Positions 1-6,700 of a stretch of 6,871 nt of DNA are shown here, one piece after another. Every line of letters starts with the position of its first letter. Positions within the stretch are counted from its first letter, which is position 1. Below the pieces are notes generated by a model. It was given only the letters and a program-made list of their open reading frames with translations. It did no database searches and was not told where the DNA came from. The position numbers and the translations under genes are program-made. The DNA lies in NCBI GenBank assembly GCA_946406585.1, contig CAMJLI010000108.1, positions 1 to 6,871 on the forward strand. The letters run 5' to 3'. The DNA is from an uncultured Prevotellaceae bacterium (lineage in GTDB: Bacteria; Bacteroidota; Bacteroidia; Bacteroidales; Bacteroidaceae).

Positions 1-101
1 CTGGCTATCATGAACTCGGTGAACACGTCTGCGTTTTGCGCAATCTTGAATGCAGCCACGGTGGCAACACCACCGGCGCCTATCATTAATACTCTGCTCA
101 T
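1..101 (-). CDS. Carboxynorspermidine dehydrogenase / saccharopine dehydrogenase-like protein, 3' end outside window
   Basis: Only the first 33 codons are visible; the gene runs off the left edge. The protein begins MSRVLMIGAGGVATVAAFKI, a beta strand followed by the glycine-rich loop GAGGVA (residues 8-13) of an NAD(P)-binding Rossmann fold. This N-terminus, followed by AQNADVFTEFMIAS, resembles the LYS1-like family that includes carboxynorspermidine dehydrogenase. In the alternative spermidine pathway used by many Bacteroidota, that enzyme reductively condenses aspartate semialdehyde with a diamine. A saccharopine (lysine) dehydrogenase role is the main alternative, and 33 residues cannot separate them. 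The ATG at 101 is the only sensible start, because the Rossmann strand begins right after it. The gene follows the 158-754 gene by 56 bp with no promoter match between them, so the two are probably co-transcribed. The leader is A-rich with no Shine-Dalgarno site, as is usual in this phylum. Confidence 0.75.
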   Translation of the reverse strand, partial: MSRVLMIGAGGVATVAAFKIAQNADVFTEFMIA

Positions 102-157
102 TGATTTTTGTTTTTTATGGTTGTTCTTGTTCTTTATAATCTACTTTTGTGCTTCTT

Positions 158-754
158 TCATGCCCATCCCAATTCTTCACCCTTGATGCCGAGTGCGCTC
201 ATCAGTGAATAGCCAAGGATTTCCTGTCGGAAATTGCCGCCTACCATGGGGTGCATGGCAAGTATGGTGACCTGTTTCTCGCTGTCGGCATGCCTGAGCG
301 TTTGTCTTATCATGTCGATGTCTTCCTCGTCGGGAACCATGATGATGCGCTTCACCTCCTTGGTTGCCAGGCTGAGTTGCAGCATGTCTGCCATGAGGTT
401 CCCACGGCTTGCCATGCTCTCTTCCCTGAAGGCATTGATGACAAACTCTCCAAGATTGTCCTTGAAGGCTTGTCCGTCCAGTTCAGTCCTAAAGTGCCCC
501 GGTGTGAAGTAGTCCATCTGCTCCTTGCCTTTGCTGTGTATCAGAGCCACTTGCGTCTGTTCCTTGCCTTCACGGATGCCTCCGTCAAGTGCGAGGCAGT
601 CTATCCATCGCGCCATGTCGGCATTGGGGATGCGTCGGGCAAGCATGCGCTCGAAATTCACTATGAGGTCGAAGGCCACGCGGTCAGCAAAGTCGGCATC
701 CACGAGGATGAGGTTGTCGCAAGTCACTTCAGGGTGTATGTTGTCTTGGTTCAT
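158..754 (-). CDS. Conserved Bacteroidales protein of unknown function (198 aa)
   Basis: I recognise this as a conserved Bacteroidales hypothetical protein, probably the DUF6621 family (from memory, not searched); it has no established function. It is cytosolic by appearance, with no signal peptide or membrane segment. From the ATG at 754 the layout is: a hydrophobic strand ending in acidic residues, LILVDAD (15-21); a helix with VAFDLIVNFERML (26-38); a strand QVALIHS (68-74); a helical centre; then RIIMVPDEEDIDMI (136-149) and VTILAMHP (162-169). Alternating strands and helices with Asp-rich strand ends suggest an alpha/beta fold and loosely recall PIN/NYN nucleases, but that is only a hypothesis. 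A GTG at 787 would add 11 residues, but it lies inside the best promoter match, so ATG 754 is preferred. The next gene downstream is the probable carboxynorspermidine dehydrogenase, 56 bp away; a shared operon is likely and would hint at a metabolic or regulatory link. Confidence 0.85.
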   Translation of the reverse strand: MNQDNIHPEVTCDNLILVDADFADRVAFDLIVNFERMLARRIPNADMARWIDCLALDGGIREGKEQTQVALIHSKGKEQMDYFTPGHFRTELDGQAFKDNLGEFVINAFREESMASRGNLMADMLQLSLATKEVKRIIMVPDEEDIDMIRQTLRHADSEKQVTILAMHPMVGGNFRQEILGYSLMSALGIKGEELGWA

Positions 755-759
755 AGGCA

Positions 760-790
760 CAAAGTTAAGTATTTTTTTGCAAAGCACAAA
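760..790 (-). promoter_or_regulatory. Bacteroidota-type promoter of the 754-158 gene
   Basis: Read on the minus strand, TTTG (790-787) is followed by exactly 19 bases and then TAACTTTG (767-760). This matches the known sigma-ABfr pattern TTTG-N19-21-TAnnTTTG at every fixed base. The -7 box ends only five bases before the ATG at 754, so the transcript would have little or no leader. A second -7-like match, TATTTTTG, lies about 20 bases upstream but has no TTTG at the right distance. Confidence 0.6.
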
Positions 791-971
791 AATATACTTG
801 TTTTTCGCCTTTGTTTTTTCTTCTTTGGAACAGTAGCCATAAAGATTGGCTTGGATGAGTTCCTTTGCAAGCAGGAAATGCTCCTTGCATTCCTACGCTT
901 GGGCATTGCCCATGGCTGGCGTGCAAGGAGCATGTTTGGGTGAAGTCAGCGGTGTGACTTACATCATGTTG
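788..971. other. Intergenic region between porin and unknown-function gene
   Basis: This 184-bp stretch separates the porin stop from the next gene. The half next to the porin holds the nested inverted repeats at 866-933. The other half is AT-rich and leads into the promoter at 760-790. A 60-codon minus-strand frame across 751-933 is rich in Arg/Lys/Ser, resembles nothing I know, and overlaps both the promoter and the hairpin, so I do not call it a gene. Confidence 0.7.
866..933 (-). terminator. Nested inverted repeat after the porin gene, possible terminator or 3' mRNA structure
   Basis: A perfect 12-bp inverted repeat, ATGCTCCTTGCA (878-889) and TGCAAGGAGCAT (922-933), encloses a 32-base loop. 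The loop contains its own 5-bp stem, TGGGC (900-904) with GCCCA (908-912). A third copy of the arm core, TGCAAG (866-871), can pair with CTTGCA (884-889) and so compete with the large stem. The outer stem begins 38 bases after the porin stop. On the minus strand only TTT follows it, so it is a weak intrinsic terminator at best; a 3' stability element or binding site is also possible. Confidence 0.45.
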
Positions 972-2057
972 TCAGAAGCGGAAGTCAAGTTCCACGTCCA
1001 CGAAGTTGTAGCTGTGCTTGTCGGGGTTGGGGATGGAGCGGTCGTTCACCCGTGCATACTCGGCTGTTATTTCCAGGTTCTTGGAGATGAAATAGTTGGC
1101 ACCCACCTCGTACATGGTCTTTGATGTGCCCCAGTCTTTCTGTGGGCGGTAGCATTGGTAGCGGGCCTTGGCGTGCAGCTTCGACTTGATGACAGGAACA
1201 ATGCCGAAGACATACCATCCGTCGGCCTTGTCGCCTTTCTTGTAGTCGATGACATCGCTGCCAATTCCTGTGGCAGCCAATCCTTGGCTGTGGAGGTACT
1301 CGGCACGGAAGGTCATCTCATCCTTGTCGTACTCGGCGGAGATACAGTAGCGGTTGAGCGGCAGGCTGACTTTCTTTCCCAGGCTGTCTATCATTTGTCC
1401 GTGGCTTCCTGTCCATCCAAAGGCTCCTATGCGCACTCCCTTTATCGGCGACACCCAGATGCCACCGATTATGTCCTTGCGCTGGTCTTTATCCTTTCTG
1501 TTGATACCCTCGCCATTGTAGACGCCAACCTGATAGTGCAGGTAGCGGTGGCCGTCGGAGGCAGGGAAGAGGTCGCCTTGGAGCTGGATGCCTATGTCGC
1601 GGCCGCCAGATGACTTCTCACCGGCACGGTCGCCGAATCCAGAGAGTCTGTTGATGACATCGGCGTATGCATACCATCCTTGCGTGATGGGGTGTGTGGG
1701 GTTTTCAAAGGTGAAGGCACGCTTGAACTGACCTATTCTCACGCGGGCTTCCTTGTATTTCACCCATTCAGTGTAGAGGTCTACCAACTGCACGGTAGGC
1801 TCTCCTGGACCTTTGGCATTGGTGCCTTGTATCTGGGCGCGCCAGTCGAAATCTCCAATCTTGCCGTCGAGTATCATACGGAGCAGACGGAGATTGAACT
1901 CATTGTGCTCGCTATCCTCTTTGTCTTCCATCTGGTACTGCAACATTCCGTAGCCGCTGAACTTGAAGGTGTCGTACCATTTTTGTGTCTTCTCTTGTGC
2001 TTGGATGCCGAGCACCAAGAATGCCAGCATGCCGATGAGGAAAATTCTCTTTTTCAT
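972..2057 (-). CDS. Porin_O_P-type outer-membrane porin (OprO/OprP-like)
   Basis: A 361-residue outer-membrane beta-barrel protein of the Porin_O_P family, named after the phosphate/polyphosphate-selective porins OprP and OprO of Pseudomonas; the true substrate of Bacteroidota members is generally unknown. Residues 1-20 form a signal peptide: basic MKKR, a hydrophobic core, and cleavage after GIQA before Gln21, a common Bacteroidota pattern. The first barrel strand is FKFSGYGMLQYQ (31-42). Family-like segments follow: ARVRIGQFKRAF (104-115), RDIGIQLQGDLF (153-164), VGVYNGEGIN (177-186), and late amphipathic strands YEVGANYFI (316-324) and LEITAEYARVND (328-339). The chain ends in the strand VELDFRF, with the C-terminal Phe expected for BAM recognition. 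It is shorter than Pseudomonas OprP (about 440 residues). It starts 37 bp after the rlmD stop; 2058-2260 contains no complement of TAnnTTTG, so transcription from the rlmD promoter is likely. No phosphate-response site was recognised. Confidence 0.9.
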   Translation of the reverse strand: MKKRIFLIGMLAFLVLGIQAQEKTQKWYDTFKFSGYGMLQYQMEDKEDSEHNEFNLRLLRMILDGKIGDFDWRAQIQGTNAKGPGEPTVQLVDLYTEWVKYKEARVRIGQFKRAFTFENPTHPITQGWYAYADVINRLSGFGDRAGEKSSGGRDIGIQLQGDLFPASDGHRYLHYQVGVYNGEGINRKDKDQRKDIIGGIWVSPIKGVRIGAFGWTGSHGQMIDSLGKKVSLPLNRYCISAEYDKDEMTFRAEYLHSQGLAATGIGSDVIDYKKGDKADGWYVFGIVPVIKSKLHAKARYQCYRPQKDWGTSKTMYEVGANYFISKNLEITAEYARVNDRSIPNPDKHSYNFVDVELDFRF

Positions 2058-2095
2058 AGCTTTTGGGTTTAGGTTGTGAAAAGGATTATGTTTTT

Positions 2096-3526
2096 TTATG
2101 GAATTTTATTTTTCCGGGCGTCGAGCCTGACCACATTTTCCACATGTGGTGTGTGTGGGAACATGTCCACTGGCTGCACTGCCACTACCTTGTAGTCTTG
2201 GTCGAGTTCTGCAAGGTCGCGTGCTTGTGTGGCGGGATTGCAGCTCACGTAGATGATGCGTTCTGGATGGGCGCGCAGGATGGTCTTGGTCACGTCGGGA
2301 TGCATCCCGGCTCGTGGCGGGTCGGTGATGAGCACGTCGGGGCGGCCATGCTTGGCAATGAATTCGTCGGTGAGGATGTCTTTCATGTCGCCGGCGAAGA
2401 AGAGTGTGTTGGTGATGTTGTTGATGGCGGAGTTCACCTTGGCATCTTCTATGGCTTCTGGAACATATTCTATTCCCACCACCTGGCGGGCCTGGCGGGC
2501 GACGAAATTGGCTATCGTCCCTGTGCCTGTATAGAGGTCGTACACCAGTTCGTTGCCGCTGAGGGCGGCAAGCTCTCGTGCCACGGAATAAAGCTCGTGG
2601 GCTTGGTCGGTGTTGGTCTGGTAGAAGCTCTTGGGACCCACCTTGAAACGCAAGTCTTCCATCGTCTCGAAGATATGGTCGCTGCCTTTGTATGTCACCA
2701 CTTCCAGGTCGCCGAAGGTGTCGTTGCATTTCTGGTTGTCAACATAGAGGAGTGAGGTGATTTCTGGAAAGCGCTCTGACAGATGTTCGAGCAATGCTTC
2801 GGCTTTCTGCTTGTCAGCCTCGCTCTCGAAGTGGAACTGCACCAACACCATCCACTCCCCTGTGTTCGAGTTGCGTATCATGATGTCGCGTAGCAGTCCT
2901 GTTTGCTGGCGTATGTCGAAATATGTCATGCCGGTGCTGTCTGCATAGTCGCGCACGGCATTGCGTATCTCGTTGTGGAGGTTGTCCATCAACATGCACT
3001 GCTCTATTGGCAGCACCTTGTCGAACGCGCCTGTGATGTGCAGTCCGATGGCGTTCATGTTGTCGTAGGTGACCCCGCTTGCTATCTCTTCAGCGGTGAG
3101 CCAACGCTTGTTGCAGCATTCAAACTCCATCTTGTTGCGGTATTCACTGGTCTTGGCCGAACCGAGGATGGGGCGCAGCTCGGGCAGTTCTATCTTGCCT
3201 ATTCGCGTCAGCTGGTCATATACCTGTTGCTGCTTCATCTTGAGTTGCTCGCCATAGGGCAGGATTTGCCATTTGCAACCACCGCAAACCCCGAAATGGC
3301 GGCACATGGGTGCCTGGCGCAGAGGGCTTTCCTCCACGATGCGCAGGGCCACGGCTTCGCAGTAGCTCTTGCGCTTCTTGCGCACTTGCAGGTCTACAAC
3401 GTCGCCTGGCACCACAAAAGGCACGAAAATCACTTTCTCGTCCACTCTTGCTATGCACTTGCCCTCGGCGGCACAATCAGTGATGACTACGTTTTCGTAT
3501 ATTGGTAATGGTTTCTTCTTTGCCAT
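2096..3526 (-). CDS. rlmD: 23S rRNA (uracil-C5)-methyltransferase, RlmD/RlmCD family
   Basis: A 476-residue enzyme that transfers a methyl group from S-adenosylmethionine to C5 of uridine in 23S rRNA. An N-terminal TRAM RNA-binding domain (about 8-62) is followed by four cysteines expected to hold a [4Fe-4S] cluster: Cys75, Cys81, Cys84 (in CRHFGVCGGCKW) and Cys177. The central RNA-recognition part leads to the Rossmann methyltransferase domain: KSFYQTN (299-305), SAM loop YDLYTGTGTI (329-338), acidic Glu353, DPPRAG (402-407), the nucleophile Cys429 in VSCNP, and the likely proton-abstracting Glu463 in HVENV. All key residues are intact. E. coli RlmD modifies U1939, but Gram-positive RlmCD of the same family does both U747 and U1939, so site specificity here is open. 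The start ATG at 3526 gives a standard N-terminus with MAKKK before the TRAM domain. It has its own promoter near 3608-3639 and a roughly 75-base leader. Confidence 0.95.
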   Translation of the reverse strand: MAKKKPLPIYENVVITDCAAEGKCIARVDEKVIFVPFVVPGDVVDLQVRKKRKSYCEAVALRIVEESPLRQAPMCRHFGVCGGCKWQILPYGEQLKMKQQQVYDQLTRIGKIELPELRPILGSAKTSEYRNKMEFECCNKRWLTAEEIASGVTYDNMNAIGLHITGAFDKVLPIEQCMLMDNLHNEIRNAVRDYADSTGMTYFDIRQQTGLLRDIMIRNSNTGEWMVLVQFHFESEADKQKAEALLEHLSERFPEITSLLYVDNQKCNDTFGDLEVVTYKGSDHIFETMEDLRFKVGPKSFYQTNTDQAHELYSVARELAALSGNELVYDLYTGTGTIANFVARQARQVVGIEYVPEAIEDAKVNSAINNITNTLFFAGDMKDILTDEFIAKHGRPDVLITDPPRAGMHPDVTKTILRAHPERIIYVSCNPATQARDLAELDQDYKVVAVQPVDMFPHTPHVENVVRLDARKNKIP

Positions 3527-3573
3527 TCTGTTGTCTTTTGTATGGAAAAACTCTTTGTGTCTTTCAGTTGTGA

Positions 3574-3593
3574 CGGCAAGGGTTTCGTTGCCG
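3574..3593 (-). promoter_or_regulatory. Hairpin in the rlmD 5' leader
   Basis: The inverted repeat CGGCAA (3574-3579) and TTGCCG (3588-3593) with an 8-base loop sits in the predicted rlmD leader, just downstream of the -7 box and about 48 bases before the ATG. It is not followed by a U-run, so it is not an intrinsic terminator. Its GC-rich arms stand out in an AT-rich leader. A role in mRNA stability or control is possible; chance cannot be excluded for a 6-bp stem. Confidence 0.35.
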
Positions 3594-3607
3594 CATCAAA
3601 CATTTCG

Positions 3608-3639
3608 CAAATATAAAGAAAAAAAAGGCATTTCACAAG
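3608..3639 (-). promoter_or_regulatory. Bacteroidota-type promoter of rlmD
   Basis: On the minus strand TATATTTG (3615-3608) matches the -7 consensus TAnnTTTG exactly. Twenty bases upstream is CTTG (3639-3636), three of four matches to the -33 TTTG. The -33 match lies in the loop of the preceding gene's terminator hairpin, and the spacer is formed by its A/T-rich arm. Transcription should start near 3601-3604, giving a leader of about 75 bases. Confidence 0.55.
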
Positions 3640-3656
3640 ATAAATGCCTTTTTTTT
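3619..3656 (-). terminator. Intrinsic terminator of the HTCS gene
   Basis: A perfect 15-bp inverted repeat: eight A followed by GGCATTT (3619-3633), an 8-base loop (3634-3641), and AAATGCC followed by eight T (3642-3656). On the minus strand the GGCATTT/AAATGCC stem is followed by a run of eight U, a classic intrinsic terminator, 68 bases after the HTCS stop codon. The arms are symmetric, so it would also work on the plus strand, although no plus-strand gene is present. Confidence 0.85.
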
Positions 3657-3724
3657 GATTATTAGCATGATTTTATGTTGGAAATCAAATATTTCTATGG
3701 ATGATTCCACTGAAAATGGTTTTC

Positions 3725-6700
3725 CTATTCCTTTTGGTGTTCCTGCATGTATTCTCTTGGAGACATGCCGTAGAACTTCTTGAACATGGTGGAGAAGGAA
3801 GCCGCATTGCCGAATCCACAAGCATACATCACCTCGGTGACGTTCATGTCGCCATGCGACAAAAGGTTGGCGGCTTGCTTCAGGCGTATGTTGCGTATGA
3901 AGTCGTGGGGTGTCTGGCCGGTGAGTTCCTTCATCTTGCGATGCAGGTGCACACGGCTGATGCCCACCTCCTGTGCTATGCTGTCCACACTGAGGTTGCT
4001 GTTGGTCAGGTTGCCGTTGATGGCTTTCATGATGCGCTCCAGGAGTTTGTCGTCGGGTGATTGCATTTCTATCTTGTCCACCTTCTGCTCCAGTTGGTCG
4101 GTGCGTTCATACTTCAGTCTCAATTGTCGACGTGAGGTGATGAGGTTGAGCACGGTGCGTTTCAGAATGTCCATGTTGAATGGTTTCACGATATATGCAT
4201 CCGCTCCGGTTTCCAGCCCTTGGAGCTTGTCCTCGTCCCTGTTCTTTGCTGTGAGCAGGATGATGGGTATGTGGCTCGTCTGTGGGTTGGTCTTGAGCGT
4301 GGTGCACAGGGTGTTGCCGTCCATTTCCGGCATCATGATGTCGCTTATCACCAGGTCGGGGATGGATTTGAGCGCCTCGCTCAGTGCTTCGCGTCCATTG
4401 GTGCAGGGGCAGATGTCGTAGTCCTTGCCTATTTCCTCCACAATGTAGTTGCGTATCTCGTCATCGTCTTCCGCTATGATGATCAACGGCTTTTTGCTTG
4501 GGTGCTCAGTGATGCCTGCAACTTCTTCCACAATGGTGTCTTCCTCGCTTTCAGTGATGCTTTCCAACACGTTTTCTTCCACCTCGGCAGGCATGATCTC
4601 TTCTGGTTTCAGGTGTGCCGAACCCATGGGGAGGTTGATGATGAACTCACAGCCTTTCTTGCGGTTTTGGGCTTTTATGGTGCCATGGTGCAGTTCCACG
4701 AGCGAGCGGGTGAGGTCGAGGCCGATGCCAGTGCCCACATTGCGGTCGTTGGCTACCGACGGACTCTGGTAGAATCGTTCAAATATGCGTTCCAGCTTGT
4801 CTTCGGGTATTCCTTCGCCGGTGTCGCTTATGGTGATGATGCAGTCGTTGTTGTCATGCTTCAGCGTGATGTCTATCTCTCCGCCTGGATGAGTGAATTT
4901 GAAAGCGTTCGACAGGAGGTTCACTATCACTTTGTCGAAGTGCTTTCTGTCTATCCATACAGGTAGATGCTCGTCATCGTGGTGGAAGTTGAATTGTATG
5001 TTTTTTGAACGTGCCTGATGTTCGAACAAGGAATGCAGGTCTGACACGAAATTCACCATGTCTGTCTCTTGCATGTGCATCTGCATCATGCCCTTGTCTA
5101 TCTTCCTCAAGTCCATGATCTGGTTGATGAGGTTGAGAATGCGCTCTGAGTTGCGCCTCATGGTGTCGTAGATGCCTTGTCGCTGCGGGTCTTTGTCTGT
5201 CTTCATCAGCGACAGCAGTGGTGTGAGGATGAGTGTGAGAGGTGTGCGTATCTCATGGCTGATGTTCATGAAGAAGCGCAACTTGGCTTCGCCCATTTGT
5301 TCGGCATGTATGTGCTCTTGCAGGCGCAGGTTGTCTTGTTCCCTTTGTTTGCGGAACTTCAGGTATTCCCATATCGCGAATGCCAATGCCAGGATATAGA
5401 GGCAATATGCCCACCATGACTGATACCATGGGGAGTGGATGATGACCGTGAACTCGCGCTCGGCCGTTTGCTCTTCGTTGCGCTCGGCTTTCACCTTGAA
5501 CTTGTATTTTCCTGGTGACAGGTGCGAGAAAGTGATTTCATTCTGTCCCGGTTGCATCCTCACTTCCTTTTCTCCATTGATGGAGTAGAGGTATACCGTG
5601 TGTTCTGGGTTGTCGTAGGTGAGTGTGGTGAGCTGTATGCCGAATGAGTTGTCGTGATGGCTTAGGTGGAACTCGTCGCTTGCCATCACCGTGGTGTCGG
5701 TTATGTGCATCCCGCCGGAATAAGTCTTGCTCGTGATGGGTTTCCCATTGAGAATGAAAGCACTCAGCTTCACTGTTGCCTTCCATGGGTTTTCTTTCAT
5801 GTTTTCTGGTGAGAACCAAGTGATGCCGCCCACACCGCCAAAAAGCATCGTGCCGTCGCTGGTGACACATGAGGCTCCATCAGAGAATTCGTTTGACTGC
5901 AGTCCGTTGTCCACGAAATAATTCTCCGAGCGTTTTGTCTTGGGGTCGTAACAGCACAGTCCGTGCTCGGTGGAAATCCACAAGCGGCCCTGGCGGTCTT
6001 GTTCGATGCTGCAGATGGCATTGTCCACCATGCCTTCTTGCGTGGTGAGCAATTCCATTTTCTTGGTCTTCAAGTCGTATTTGTAAAGACCGTTGTTGGT
6101 GCCTATCCACAACAGGCCGCTGTATTCTTTCACCACTCGCATGGGATGGCCATAGTGCAGGCAGTTTTCGCCGAAAGTGCTCAGCCAGTTGTCATGTGGT
6201 ATGTCAAGGCAGCTTGCGCCCATGGTGGTTCCCACATATAGGCGTTTCTTGTCGGGCGAGAGTGTGATTTTTGGTATGTAGTTGTTGATGATGCTGTTCA
6301 CATTGCGCTTGCTGTCAGCATTGTTGGTCATCGTGTAGGTTTTCAAACTGCCATCGTTGGTGTTCAGGCGTAGCAGTCCGTTGCCCATTGTGCCTATCCA
6401 CAAGGTGTTGCTGCCGTCAAAAGCCATGGTGAACACGCTTACACGGTCGCCTTGTGGCAGTGCTTGCTTGTGGTAATTGCCTGATGGGTCTATGTAGCCC
6501 AAGCCTTCTTGGTAGCTGCCGACCCAGATGCGCCCAAGGTTGTCTTCGGTAAGCGACAGCACGGTGCTGGGAAAGTTTTCCTTGTAATGGCGCAGCAGTT
6601 GCACGTCCTTGCTGATTTTGTAAAGACCGTCTTTGTCCGTACCAACCCACAAATAGCCTTTTGAGTCTATTATGGTGCTTGTCACGCAGGCTTGCCCGAT

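Noticed and set aside
142..149. Plus-strand TACTTTTG matching the -7 consensus in the gap before the polyamine gene
   Set aside because: No TTTG 19-21 bases upstream, and no plus-strand gene follows; likely a chance match in AT-rich sequence.
751..933. 60-codon minus-strand frame upstream of the unknown-function gene
   Set aside because: Low-complexity basic product overlapping the promoter, the hairpin and the next gene's start; no family resemblance.
251..943. Long plus-strand open frame (230 codons) opposite the unknown-function gene
   Set aside because: It mirrors the minus-strand gene and runs through that gene's promoter and the intergenic hairpin. The product shows no recognisable family or motif, and no plus-strand promoter match with both boxes precedes it.
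2140..2149. Palindrome CCACATGTGG near the rlmD 3' end
   Set aside because: It lies within codons for the conserved HVENV segment of the methyltransferase, so coding constraint explains it.
2063..2755. Long plus-strand open frame opposite rlmD, and a similar one at 2903-3508
   Set aside because: Both are antisense to a complete, motif-verified methyltransferase; their composition (rich in Val, His, Cys) is what reverse-complemented codons of that gene give.
4220..4966. 248-codon plus-strand open frame inside the HTCS gene
   Set aside because: It lies wholly opposite the conserved kinase and receiver domains, and its sequence is explained by the complementary codons.
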